DNA of 64,000 nt. Origin: JABCYV01 sp963696025 (GTDB lineage Bacteria; Acidobacteriota; Terriglobia; Terriglobales; Acidobacteriaceae). Position numbers and translations under genes: made by a program. Every line of letters begins with the position of its first letter. The stretch's first letter is position 1. The notes below the pieces were generated by a model that was given only the letters and a program-made list of their open reading frames with translations, had not been told where the DNA came from and did not search any database. The stretch lies in contig CAVOII010000007.1 in NCBI GenBank assembly GCA_963696025.1, positions 1 to 64,000 on the forward strand. Reading direction: 5' to 3'. Positions 1-9,800 of this stretch are shown here, in pieces.

Positions 1-571
1 GATCCAGCGCTCGTAGTTGGAAGTATGCGCTGGCTACATTCGCCACGAGAGTCGAAACGACTTCCTGACGGGCCCATTCACTCGCAAGCAGATTGGCTCG
101 CGCGGCTTCCGTGGCGCGGCGAAACTGACCCCAGAAATCAAGCGCCCAAGCGGCCGAAACATTCACTTGACCTGTGCTGGTTTCAAATTCTGGAACCAAC
201 TTAGATTGAGACGAACGGACATCGGCAATCGCCCCTCCGCCACTCAGCGTTGGAAATTGATCGGCGCGTGTGATCCCGAGCTGCGCCTGAGCTTCGAGAA
301 CCCGAGACGCCGCTATACGCAAGTCGTAATTCTGTTTTAGTGCAGTGCGGATCAGCGTGCGAAGCTGTTCATCCTGAAATATGTTCCACCACGGTTCCTC
401 TCCAAGTGGGACTATCGGTGGCGCCGTGTTTTGCGGTTGCGCTTGCTGTCCGGGAGCCTCCCCGCGGTATGAACCAGGCACCGCGACAGTGGGTCTCTTA
501 TATCTCGGACCCATAGTGCAGCCGGTAGTCAGAAGGGCGGCGACGCTCAGCAAGAGAACGCGGAGTTTCAT
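1..571 (-). CDS. Efflux outer-membrane lipoprotein, NodT/OprM type (C-terminus off window)
   Basis: Outer-membrane channel of a tripartite drug efflux pump. About 190 residues are visible and the rest lies before position 1. The N-terminus is a lipoprotein signal ending in TTGC (lipidated Cys about residue 18). Next comes the family hallmark CTMGPRYKRP, then EPWWNIFQDEQL and LDFWGQFRRATEAARA, typical of the first helical hairpin of RND outer-membrane factors. The ATG lies one base after the stop of the pump gene (TGA C ATG), so translation is probably coupled. The third gene of a leftward adaptor-pump-channel operon. Family assignment is firm; substrate unknown. Confidence 0.9.
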   Translation of the reverse strand, partial: MKLRVLLLSVAALLTTGCTMGPRYKRPTVAVPGSYRGEAPGQQAQPQNTAPPIVPLGEEPWWNIFQDEQLRTLIRTALKQNYDLRIAASRVLEAQAQLGITRADQFPTLSGGGAIADVRSSQSKLVPEFETSTGQVNVSAAWALDFWGQFRRATEAARANLLASEWARQEVVSTLVANVASAYFQLRALD

Positions 572-572
572 G

Positions 573-3500
573 TCAATCACCCTCCGCTGGAGCAATTGTG
601 GGGGAAGCCAACGGTTCGCTCCTCTTGCCTGCGCCGGACCACTTCTCGACGAGGTAGAAGACGGCAGGGATGAAGAAAATACCGAGGAGGCTCGCAGCCA
701 ACATCCCGCCGATGACCGCCGTACCCATGATCTGGCGTGCCACGGCTCCAGCGCCGGAAGCAGTCCACAGCGGGACTGCGCCCAAGATGAAGGCGAAAGA
801 GGTCATTAAGATTGGGCGAAGCCGCAGGCGCGCCCCCTCCAGGGCCGCATCAGGCAAGGATTTGCCGTGCTCATATTGTTCTTTCGCGAACTCCACAATC
901 AGGATTGCGTTTTTCGCGGCCAAGCCGATCAACATCACGAGACCGATTTGCGAGTAGACGTCGCTTTCGATCTGCACCATGTAAGTTGGCAGGAAAGCGG
1001 CTAGAATTGTGCGCCTCAGCCACAAAACCGCAAACGCTCCAAAAATCGCGATTGGAGTACTCAAAAGCACGCTGAAGGGGAGAGACCAGCTTTCATAGAG
1101 TGCCGAGAGGATCAGAAAGACGAATAGAAGAGAAAAACCGAAAATCGCGGCTGGCGGAATTCCTTCTTGGGCTTTCTTTTCCTGAAAGGACATGCCGAGG
1201 TAGTCGAAACCCATCTCGTGCGGCATCGTCTTCCGGAAAACATCTTCGAGGGCAGCCATGGCCTGGTCTGCGCTATACCCGGGAGCGGCGGCGCCATTGA
1301 TTTGGGCAGCACGATATTCGTTAAAGCGCATGGTGAATTCCGGTCCGTCGCGCGACTCGAAGCGTGTCATCGACGACAGAGGAACCATTCCGCCTCTGTC
1401 GTTGCGAACGTAGAACTGGCCAACATTTTCCGCCTGGGTGCGATAGTCGCCTTCGGCTTCGATGTAGACCTGCCATTGCCGGCCGAATCGGTTGAAGTAG
1501 TTGATGAAGTAGCCGCCCATGAAGGCCTGCAGCGTTTGGTACACGTCCCTGACGGAGGCACCCTGCTTCATGACTTTTTCGCGATCCACGTCCGCGTACA
1601 GCTGCGGCACGCTCGAAAGAGAAGTGGTGCTGAGTCCCGCAAGTTCAGGGCGTTTCCGAGCTTCGGTGAGGAAGGTCTTGAGATTCGACGACAGAAACTC
1701 GAGGTCCTTGCCGGCCCGGTCCTCCAGCACGAACGTGAATCCGCCAGACGTTCCAATACCGGGGATGGCCGGCGGAGAGAAGGAGAAGGCAATCCCTTCC
1801 GGCAGCGACGACAGATCCGCATTGATTCGTTGCTTGATGGCCTGGAGTTGCTCCGCGCGCGATTTCCGGTCGTCCCAGGGCTTCAGCGTCACGAAGAAGA
1901 AGGCGTTGTAGCTGGTGCGCACGAAGCTGAGCAGGCTGAATCCAACGACGCTGGTCGTATGCTCAACACCGGGTGTGTGGGCCAGAATGTTTTCGATTTT
2001 CGCGGCCACATCGTCGGTGCGCTGAAGAGACGCGGCAGTCGGAAGCTGAACGTTTACGTAGACGTAGCCCTGATCCTCATCAGGAAGAAAACTTGATGGG
2101 ACTTTTCCCCCGAACCAGGCCGCGGCAACCGCGAAGGCTGCCAGTAGAAGGAGCGGGATTGCGCTCTTGCGAATCAGGAAGCCGCAAACCCGGACATACC
2201 ATTCCGTGGCATTCGCGAAGACACGATTGAACCAGCTGAAAAATGCTGCGAGCGGTCCGCGGGAAGTGGTCTTTGGACGCAGCAGCAACGCGGCCAGCGC
2301 CGGGCTCAGCGTCAGCGCGTTGAATGCGGACAAAATAACGGACAATGCGATGGTCACGGCAAATTGCTGGTAGAGACGTCCGGTGATTCCGGGGATGAAG
2401 GCAGTCGGAATGAATACGGCGGAAAGAACCAGCGCGATGCCAATGACCGGACCGGAGATTTCCTCCATCGCTTTCAGTGCGGCGGCTTTTGGCGTGAGAC
2501 CCTCGTCAATATGTCGCTCCACCGCTTCGACAACGACGATGGCATCGTCCACCACCAGTCCGATCGCTAGCACCAATCCGAACAGCGAAAGCGTGTTGAT
2601 CGAGAATCCGAACAGGGGAAAAAACATGAACGTGCCGACAAGGGAAACGGGCACAGCCAGCAGCGGAATCAGCGTCGCGCGCCAGCCTTGCAGAAATACG
2701 AAAACGACGATGAGAACCAGGACGATGGCGATGACCAGCGTGAGTACGATTTCCTTCATGCCAGCGCTCACGGCCTCCGTCGTATCCAGGGAGATGGCGT
2801 ATTCCATGTCCTGGGGCAGCCGGGTCTTGAGGTCGGCCATGAGCTTCCTGATATCGTTGGCCGCTTGCACTGCGTTTGAACCGGGCAACTGGTACGCCGC
2901 AACGATGGCCGCCGCCTTGCCATCCAGGCGGCTCACCATGTTGTAGCTCTGCGCACCGAGTTCCACGCGCGCGACGTCCTTGACGCGAACGATGGCCCCC
3001 GTTGGCGATTCGCGCACGACGATATTTCCGAACTCTTCGGGAGATGTCATGCGGCCCCGTGCCCGCACGGTATAGGTGAACTGCTGCCCCTTGGGGACCG
3101 GTTCGCTGCCCACTTGACCCGCAGGGTTGACGGCGTTTTGTGACTGGATGGCCGAAACAATCTCGGGAACCGTGATGGCCAGTTTCGCCAGCCGGTCTGG
3201 TTTCACCCAGAGGCGCATCGCATATTGGCCGGCGCCAAAAATCTGCACACTCCCGATTCCGTAGGAACGATTGATCTGGTCGGCCAGATTGATGTACGCG
3301 TAATTGGCGAGGAAGCGCGCATCGTAGGTGCCGTTCGGCGAATAGAGTGTGACCAGCATCAGCGGAGCGGTCACGGTCTTTTGCACGGTGACGCCGTAGT
3401 TCGCGACATCGGACGGCAGTTGCGAGGCGGCCTGCGTTTGTCGCATCTGCGTCAGCATCAGATCGGTATTCGGATCGGTCTTCACGTCGTAGTCCACGAT

Positions 3501-3773
3501 GAGGCGCATCAGGCCGTCGGCTGTGGAGTTCAGCGAATACATGTAGTTCATGTTGTCCACGCCGCTCATCTGCTGCTCGACCGGCGTCGCCACCGACTGC
3601 TCGATGGTCTGTGCATCCGCCCCCACATAGGTTGCGAGCACTTGAACTTCCGGTGGAACGATGTTGGGGAATTGAGCCACGGGAAGCGTGGCGACGGTGA
3701 CTGCTCCCACGATCACCATCAGGATCGAGATGACCATGGCTACGATGGGCCGGTTGATGAAAAACTTGGACAC
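573..3773 (-). CDS. RND multidrug efflux pump permease (HAE1/AcrB-MexB type)
   Basis: Inner-membrane proton-driven drug exporter of 1066 residues, the usual length for AcrB/MexB. It starts MSKFFINRPIVAMV, the canonical HAE1 N-terminus with TM1. The proton-relay aspartate pair is visible in TM4 (GLVVDDAIVVVE, about residue 408), and the repeat half has the matching helix (MLIGLAAKNAILIVEFAKE). Two large periplasmic loops lie between TM1-2 and TM7-8. The gene lies 3 bp downstream of the adaptor gene and 1 bp before the channel gene, so all three should form one transcript. No regulator of the pump is adjacent. Large open frames on both strands here are shadows of this gene. Confidence 0.97.
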   Translation of the reverse strand: MSKFFINRPIVAMVISILMVIVGAVTVATLPVAQFPNIVPPEVQVLATYVGADAQTIEQSVATPVEQQMSGVDNMNYMYSLNSTADGLMRLIVDYDVKTDPNTDLMLTQMRQTQAASQLPSDVANYGVTVQKTVTAPLMLVTLYSPNGTYDARFLANYAYINLADQINRSYGIGSVQIFGAGQYAMRLWVKPDRLAKLAITVPEIVSAIQSQNAVNPAGQVGSEPVPKGQQFTYTVRARGRMTSPEEFGNIVVRESPTGAIVRVKDVARVELGAQSYNMVSRLDGKAAAIVAAYQLPGSNAVQAANDIRKLMADLKTRLPQDMEYAISLDTTEAVSAGMKEIVLTLVIAIVLVLIVVFVFLQGWRATLIPLLAVPVSLVGTFMFFPLFGFSINTLSLFGLVLAIGLVVDDAIVVVEAVERHIDEGLTPKAAALKAMEEISGPVIGIALVLSAVFIPTAFIPGITGRLYQQFAVTIALSVILSAFNALTLSPALAALLLRPKTTSRGPLAAFFSWFNRVFANATEWYVRVCGFLIRKSAIPLLLLAAFAVAAAWFGGKVPSSFLPDEDQGYVYVNVQLPTAASLQRTDDVAAKIENILAHTPGVEHTTSVVGFSLLSFVRTSYNAFFFVTLKPWDDRKSRAEQLQAIKQRINADLSSLPEGIAFSFSPPAIPGIGTSGGFTFVLEDRAGKDLEFLSSNLKTFLTEARKRPELAGLSTTSLSSVPQLYADVDREKVMKQGASVRDVYQTLQAFMGGYFINYFNRFGRQWQVYIEAEGDYRTQAENVGQFYVRNDRGGMVPLSSMTRFESRDGPEFTMRFNEYRAAQINGAAAPGYSADQAMAALEDVFRKTMPHEMGFDYLGMSFQEKKAQEGIPPAAIFGFSLLFVFLILSALYESWSLPFSVLLSTPIAIFGAFAVLWLRRTILAAFLPTYMVQIESDVYSQIGLVMLIGLAAKNAILIVEFAKEQYEHGKSLPDAALEGARLRLRPILMTSFAFILGAVPLWTASGAGAVARQIMGTAVIGGMLAASLLGIFFIPAVFYLVEKWSGAGKRSEPLASPTIAPAEGD

Positions 3774-3776
3774 GGG

Positions 3777-5015
3777 TCAATCGCCTTTCGCCTGTGGCTG
3801 TTCGATTTTCACGGTGCCGCCGTTTTGGACCTTCTGCAGTCCCTCGACGACTACCTGTTCGCCTGGTTTGACTCCACCTTCGACGATCCACATGGGTCCG
3901 ACACGGTCTCCGGCTTTGACCGCCCGGATGCTCACCTTGTTGTCTGCGTCGACGACTGCGACCTGGTAACTTCCCTGCAGTTCGCTCACGGCTTTTTGCG
4001 GCACGAGCAGCGCGCCGCGCCTGACTTCTGGCGCTGCCCGCAGCCTTCCAAACTGGCCGGGGCGAAGGAAGTTTTGCGGGTTGGGAAAGGAGCAAACGAT
4101 CTGAATACTGCCTGTGCTTACGTCCACCTGGCGATTCGCAAGCAGGCCAGTTCCTTTGTGCGGATAGACGGAGCCATCCGCCAAAATCAGCTCAAATGGC
4201 GGCCCGTTGGAAGGAATCTCTTTTTGCGCGTCGGCATTAATCTTGTCAGCGAAGTGGATGTACTCCTGCTCACTGATTGAGAAATAAGCCTTAATGGGAT
4301 TTATTTGTGAGACCGCCGTGAGGACTGTCATCGGATTGACAAGATTACCGATTTGCACCTGAGCAATTCCGGCGATGCCATCGACCAGCGATTTCACCTC
4401 CGTGAACTCGAGGTTCAGCTGGGCCTGCTCCACTTGCGCCTCGGCGGCCTTGACCGCCGCCTTCGCCGCCCGGTTGGCCTGAATGTCGTTGTCCAACTGG
4501 CTCTGCGCAATGGCTCGTTCTTTGGCGAGCGGGGTGTCCCGGTCGACATCCATTGCAGTCTTAGCGAGTTGTGCCTGAGCCTGCGCCACTTGAGCGTTCG
4601 CTTGTTCGAGGACAGCTTGAAAGGGACGCGGGTCAATTTGAAAAAGAATCTGACCCTTGCGGACAAAAGAGCCTTCTTTGTAGCTTTGCCGGATGATGTA
4701 TCCCGTCACCTGGGGCTGGATCTGCGCGTTTACGTAGCCATCGAGCGTCGCAACCCATTCGCTGAAGATTGGAACATCCTTCTGAACTACGCTGGCGACT
4801 TCCACCTCGGGAACCGGAACAGCAGGTGCTGCAATCGTCTTACCGCAACCCACTGCGAAAGATACCGACACCAGCAAGAGAGCCAGAACGAGCCGAGATG
4901 CAGCGCCGCGAGGGAGGCTGTCAATGCCTTCTGGACAATGACGGTGTGGCATTTGCATTTCAGAGAGGCACTGGCAGTGCCACGTGACTAACTCCGCTCT
5001 GCTTTTCTTGTCCAT
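3777..5015 (-). CDS. Periplasmic adaptor (MFP/HlyD family) of RND efflux pump
   Basis: Membrane-fusion protein bridging pump and outer-membrane channel, 412 residues from the chosen ATG. That start is favoured by AGGA nine bases upstream; an in-frame GTG at 5042 has no ribosome site. A hydrophobic stretch ending FAVGC suggests a lipoprotein anchor, after an unusually long hydrophilic leader, so a start at one of the internal Met codons (MQMPHR) is also possible. Then come the biotinyl-lipoyl half motifs (IQPQVTGYI, KGQILFQIDP), an alpha-hairpin rich in Ala/Gln (about residues 130-190) and the beta-barrel region. First gene of the operon. Confidence 0.92.
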   Translation of the reverse strand: MDKKSRAELVTWHCQCLSEMQMPHRHCPEGIDSLPRGAASRLVLALLLVSVSFAVGCGKTIAAPAVPVPEVEVASVVQKDVPIFSEWVATLDGYVNAQIQPQVTGYIIRQSYKEGSFVRKGQILFQIDPRPFQAVLEQANAQVAQAQAQLAKTAMDVDRDTPLAKERAIAQSQLDNDIQANRAAKAAVKAAEAQVEQAQLNLEFTEVKSLVDGIAGIAQVQIGNLVNPMTVLTAVSQINPIKAYFSISEQEYIHFADKINADAQKEIPSNGPPFELILADGSVYPHKGTGLLANRQVDVSTGSIQIVCSFPNPQNFLRPGQFGRLRAAPEVRRGALLVPQKAVSELQGSYQVAVVDADNKVSIRAVKAGDRVGPMWIVEGGVKPGEQVVVEGLQKVQNGGTVKIEQPQAKGD

Positions 5016-5155
5016 ATCAGTTGTTCCTAAAACCGCCTTCACACCAGTTGGTCAATCCCGCGCCACCCATTTCACAACCGCAGTTCTGCCGGACTGATGC
5101 TTGCGCTGGAGGTCGAACAATCGACCGACTACAAGTGCCTACATGTCGAGATCCC

Positions 5156-5725
5156 TTACGCCTTGAGCGCTTCTGCCCACTCGCCGCGCCCGCGGTCTCC
5201 ATACACGCTGAAAACATTCGGCTGAAACTTAGCTAACTCCTGAATTGCCTGAGTTCGGGCTTCGCGAACTTCGGAAGCTGAACAGCCGAGAAGCAGAGCA
5301 CACTCGTACTCCCGATAGCACTCCAGAACGCACAGCACAAAGACAAACCGCTCGAAATCCGCAAGCCCTAGCACAGCGTCCAAATCGAAACGTTCGATTG
5401 GATCTTTTTTGTGAGAGAAAGCAGTTGGGAACTGCTCGAACGAGTCAGAATGGCTTGGCCGAGGCTGAAGTTCACGAATTGCATTCTGCACAATCACACG
5501 CTTCGCCCAGGTGCGTGCCCATTCCCGAAACACCCGGTTCTCCTTGGCACAAGCTTCCATGCCTGCGACAAAACACTTTTCTCCCTTCTGGTGATCTCCC
5601 GTGAGAAGAAACGAGAGCTGATAAAGCCCCTGCATATCCTCGACAAAGATCTTGAGGAAATGCTGGCAAGTCGCGTAGCGAGTTTCGGCATTTTCCCGTA
5701 TTGCACTGTGGGCCTGCTCAGTCAT
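5156..5725 (-). CDS. Sigma-70-like (ECF-type) factor linked to receiver protein
   Basis: A 189-residue protein. Residues about 20-80 (HFLKIFVEDMQGLYQLSFLL... FREWARTWAKRVIVQNAIR) look like sigma region 2, and residues about 115-165 (LADFERFVFVLCVLECYREYECALLLGCS) look like region 4 with its helix-turn-helix. Spacing and order fit small ECF-like factors, but the region-2 promoter-melting motif is weak, so it may be a sigma mimic or anti-sigma partner rather than a working sigma. GAGG lies seven bases before the ATG. The start overlaps the end of the receiver gene by 8 bp, implying coupled translation and a functional link. Resemblance is by eye, so function is only moderately sure. Confidence 0.6.
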   Translation of the reverse strand: MTEQAHSAIRENAETRYATCQHFLKIFVEDMQGLYQLSFLLTGDHQKGEKCFVAGMEACAKENRVFREWARTWAKRVIVQNAIRELQPRPSHSDSFEQFPTAFSHKKDPIERFDLDAVLGLADFERFVFVLCVLECYREYECALLLGCSASEVREARTQAIQELAKFQPNVFSVYGDRGRGEWAEALKA

Positions 5726-6107
5726 TACCGGACCTCTTGAGAGCGGTGTGAACGATTTCTAAAAGGACTGCGTCGTCGAACGGTTTGCTTAAGAACTCCA
5801 CTGCCCCCTCACGCATGGCGTGAATCCGCATCTCGGCATCGCCATGCGCAGTGATGAAGACGACTGGTATTGGGCATCGCTCGGCTTTGAGCTTTGCTTG
5901 CAGTTCAAGACCGGTCAGACCCGGCATGCGAACGTCGGCGATCAGGCACGCGGCCTTGTTTCGAGCTTCGGAGTCCAGGAATTGTTCCGCGGAGCCGAAG
6001 CACAACGCGGACAGGCCGTCAGACTCAATCAGATCTTGGAGGGCACGCTGAACTGACTCGTCGTCGTCAACGATTGCTACGAGCCTTGAGTTGTGCCCGA
6101 TACTCAT
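5718..6107 (-). CDS. Stand-alone response regulator receiver domain
   Basis: A 129-residue receiver domain with no output domain. It has the acidic pocket (AIVDDDES), phosphoacceptor Asp about residue 58 (CLIADVRMPG), switch Thr in VVFITAHGD and Lys in FLSKPF, all matching the FixJ/CheY fold. The start MSIGHN places the first strand correctly; a TTG at 6143 would add 12 residues. It lies downstream of the kinase-FixJ pair with a gap of about 130 bp and overlaps the sigma-like gene by 8 bp. This suggests a phosphotransfer or partner-switch role towards that protein (inference). Confidence 0.85.
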   Translation of the reverse strand: MSIGHNSRLVAIVDDDESVQRALQDLIESDGLSALCFGSAEQFLDSEARNKAACLIADVRMPGLTGLELQAKLKAERCPIPVVFITAHGDAEMRIHAMREGAVEFLSKPFDDAVLLEIVHTALKRSGND

Positions 6108-6237
6108 GCGGAGAAATGTAGAGCCGTTACAACGGGGGCACAATCAGGCCTTAGTCGCGCCAACTACTACTTAGGTGGTAGTCGACTAGAAGTGAGAAAC
6201 GGGCGGAATAACTCGATCGGCTAAAAAGTTGGCGAGG

Positions 6238-6864
6238 CTATCTACGGGGAGCGAGCTTGAGCTTGTCCGCCATACGGACCAACTCCACCAACGACGCGGC
6301 CTCCATCTTCTCCATTACGTGGCCTCGGTGGATTTTTACAGTGGCCTCACTGGCTCCGATTTCAGAGGCAATCTGCTTATTCAGCATTCCGGAAACCACG
6401 AGAGTCATAACTTCCCGCTCTCGCGCAGTCAATGCCTGATAACGGTCCCGCAGATCGTGGATTTCCGCCTGTTGTTCGCGGGCGGCGCTATCTCTCTGGA
6501 GGGCTTGCTGAATTGCGTCTAGCAGATCCTGATCCCTGAATGGTTTCGTTAAAAACTCCACGGCACCCGACTTCAATGCCCTGACAGACATGGGGACGTC
6601 GCCGTGCGCCGTAACAAAGATGATAGGAATCTGAATGCCGGCCTCGGCCAACTGCCGCTGGAAATCGAGTCCGCTCAGCTGAGGCAGTCTTACGTCCAGA
6701 ACTAAACAACTGGGGTCACCCGTGTGTTGCCTGCTAATAAACTCCCGGCCGGTTGCAAAAGCCTCGGCGCGGAGCCCAACGGACTCTACGAGGTCCTGGA
6801 TCGCCTGACGCATGCTGCGGTCATCGTCAATGATGAAAACGGTGGGAACGGCCGCTGATTTCAT
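6238..6864 (-). CDS. FixJ-family response regulator (receiver + LuxR HTH)
   Basis: Two-component transcription factor of 208 residues. The receiver spans residues 6-120 with Asp57 (CLVLDVRLP), VTAHGD and LTKPF. A linker helix leads to a LuxR-type HTH (about 143-200: LTAREREVMTLVVSGM, NKQIASEIGASEATVKIHR). Length and motifs match FixJ/TodT/StyR regulators. Its ATG overlaps the kinase stop by 4 bp (ATGA), so the upstream PAS kinase is very probably its partner. Target genes are unknown. Confidence 0.93.
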   Translation of the reverse strand: MKSAAVPTVFIIDDDRSMRQAIQDLVESVGLRAEAFATGREFISRQHTGDPSCLVLDVRLPQLSGLDFQRQLAEAGIQIPIIFVTAHGDVPMSVRALKSGAVEFLTKPFRDQDLLDAIQQALQRDSAAREQQAEIHDLRDRYQALTAREREVMTLVVSGMLNKQIASEIGASEATVKIHRGHVMEKMEAASLVELVRMADKLKLAPRR

Positions 6865-9800
6865 GCATGCGCCTCAGCTTCGATGGGGATAGTCAGATAG
6901 AAGATTGCGCCCGCCCTCTCGTTGGGCTTGGCCCACACTCGACCTCCGTAAGACTCGACGATGGAGCGTGTAATGGCCAAACCCATGCCCGTTCCCTGTG
7001 GCTTTGTCGTGTGGAACGCATCGAAAATTCTTTCGCTACTCGCCGCCGGTAATCCTACGCCCGTATCGCTGATCGAAATGAGTAGCTGACCTTCCTGATT
7101 CAGTCCGGACCTGATCGTCATTTCGCCTCCGGTGTCTTTCATAGCCTCGATTGCATTCAGCATCAGGTTCATGAACACCTGTTGAAGTTGCACCCGATCA
7201 GCCAGGATATCAGGCACATCTTCTTCGAGTTCAGAACGAATGGTTACGGCGTGCCGAAGGGCTTCATCCCCGAGCAGAACGGTCATTTCTCGAATGATGT
7301 CTGTGACTTTAATGCTCTCGCGTTGCGGAGGAGTGCCTTTCTTGTAGAAGGACCGCAAACGGTTGATAACATCAGCCGCACGGTTTCCGTCCTGCTCAAT
7401 TCGAGTTGCTGCTGCTCGCGCCCTTTCCAGGTCTGGTGGATTATGTGCCAACCATCGCAAGAGTGCATTCGCGCTTGTGATCGAAGCGGCAATGGGCTGT
7501 TTGATTTCATGTGCCAGTGCGGCGGCCAGTTCCCCCATCATGTTAATCCGGTTGATGTGCGCCAGATCAGCCTCGAGCTGCCGCAACCTTTCGCGCTCCT
7601 GCTCGGCATGCTTTTGTTCCGTTATATCCATCGTGGTGCCGACATAGTCAGCCATTTCTCCGGAGGGATGGTGATGTCCTAAGGAACGAAAGAATCTGAT
7701 CTCGCCATCGTCGGCACGGCAAATCCGATATTCAATGTCGTAATCCGTTCCTGTGCGAGTAGCATTCTCCAGCGCCGCTCTGACAGCTGGTTGGTCCTCT
7801 GTATGAACGGTGTTGAAAAAGCGTTCGAATGGAATAGCTTTCTCACTAGGATCGAAGCCATGCATCCGAACTGTTTCGTCCGATAAATGAAAATTCTGCC
7901 CTGTGACGAAATTGGCTGCCCAACTACCCGTGTGAGTCAGCCGTTGCGCTTCCGCGAGGTATGCCTGTTCCCGCCGCAATTCCTGCGTCAGCAGCTCCTG
8001 CTCTGTAACGTCGATTGTGGTACCGCGGTATCCCTTAAACACTCCATCTTCTACGACTGGAATGCCGACGCACCTGACGTATCGAATCTCGCCATCGGGC
8101 CGAACTATCCGGTTCGTAACGTCGCAGCCACAGTGCTCCTCATGCAGCTTCTTCATCGTTGCTGTCAACGAGGCTTGGTCCTGGGGATGAACCGCACTCA
8201 AGAACTGCTGAAGTCTCGGAGTTCCATTTTTGGAATCGAACCCGAAAATCTTGTAGACCTCGTCAGACCAGTAGATATTCAAATCTTCTGACCAACGAAT
8301 GCCCAAATCTGTCGACGCCCAACTCCCGATGTGGGCAAGGCGTTCCCCTTCGCTCAGATAAAACTGGCTTTGTCGCAGAGCCTGTTCTGCTAGTTTTCGC
8401 TCGGTGATGTCCTGACCGGTCCCGAACATCTCATAGGCTTTTCCCGATGCATCTCTCTTTACAGTTCCAAGACCCAGGATGACGCGCACTTCACCACTGG
8501 GAAGCACAATTCGATGTTCCGACTTGGCATGAATCCCGTTGCTAATGGCTTCGGCAGCCTCGCGGGAGACCTTTTCCCTATCCTCCGGATGAATTCTTTC
8601 AAAAATCGCACTCACGTCAAAAGAGTCTTTCACCGGCGGTATTCCCCAGATACGGCAAAGCTCTTCAGAATACGTAACGTGATTCTCGATGAGATCCCAC
8701 TCGTAGTGCCCGATGTGCGCCAATTTCTGAGCTTGTTCAAGCCTCGCGTTACTTTGCTGTAAAGCGTTTGATAACGCCTGGCGATCTTCCTCTACACGTT
8801 TCCGGTCGGTTATGTCCTGGGTCGTGCCGAACATTTGAATTCGGCCCTGTGAATTTTTTCTCACATCACCCAAGCTATGAACTACCCGCATCTCCCCATC
8901 GGGACGAAAAATTCGATGCTCACAGTCGGCGCGTGTCGTAGTATCAATCGCCTTTTTAGCCGTCGCAAATACAGCTTCCCTGTCATCGGGATGGGTCATT
9001 TCGCGCACAACCGCAACGTCAAAGGAACCGCTCTTCGGAACCAGCCCAAAAATGCGATAGGTCTCCGCAGACCAAATCACCTGATTCGTCTCTAGATCCC
9101 ATACCCAGTAGCCCAGGTGAGCAACACGCTGGGCTTCTTCGAGCCAATCCTTGCTCTCCTGAAGATCGCGAGACAAGGCGTGACTTGCTTCTTCCGCCTG
9201 TTTCAATTCCGTTATGTCTTGAACGGTGCCGAAAAGTCTGTTGTGCTCTCTGGAAATCCCATCCTCCGGTCCCACATCTGTCGTCTTCCAGAGCTTCGAG
9301 GTAATGGACTGAACGGTACGCACTTCTCCACTTGGACGGACGATCCGATGTTGGTGAACGGGATGTACGCCGACAGCAACCTCCTCGTCTACTGTGCTGT
9401 AGAGGGCCTCTCGGTCATCGGGGTGGATGAGACCTCTAACCGTTTCAATGTCCATAGTGCGTTCTTGCGGTTTGAATCCGAATATTCGATAGGTCTCGTC
9501 GGACCAGATGATCTCGCCCGTCTCAAGATCCCAATCCCAATAGCCGACATGGGCGACACTTTGAGCTTCTTCAAGTCTTGCTTTGCTTTCTTGAAGGCTC
9601 CGGGACAGTGCCTCACGCTCGTCATCGGCACGTTTGCGTTCGGTGATGTCTGTTACTACACCGGCATATTCGAGGTTGCCGGAGTTGTCTCTTCCGGCAT
9701 GTGCAACTACATGAACATGTTTGATGACCCCGTCAGGCAAGAGAATTCGGTGTTCAACATCCAGGTCAATGCCGTTCTGAGTGGCACGATTCCTGAGTTC

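Noticed and set aside
1167..2096. Plus-strand open frame of 309 codons
   Set aside because: Antisense to the RND pump; low-information translation produced by codon bias.
2506..4095. Long minus-strand open frame overlapping pump and adaptor genes
   Set aside because: Arg/Ala-rich translation without any motif; both overlapped genes have clear families in another frame.
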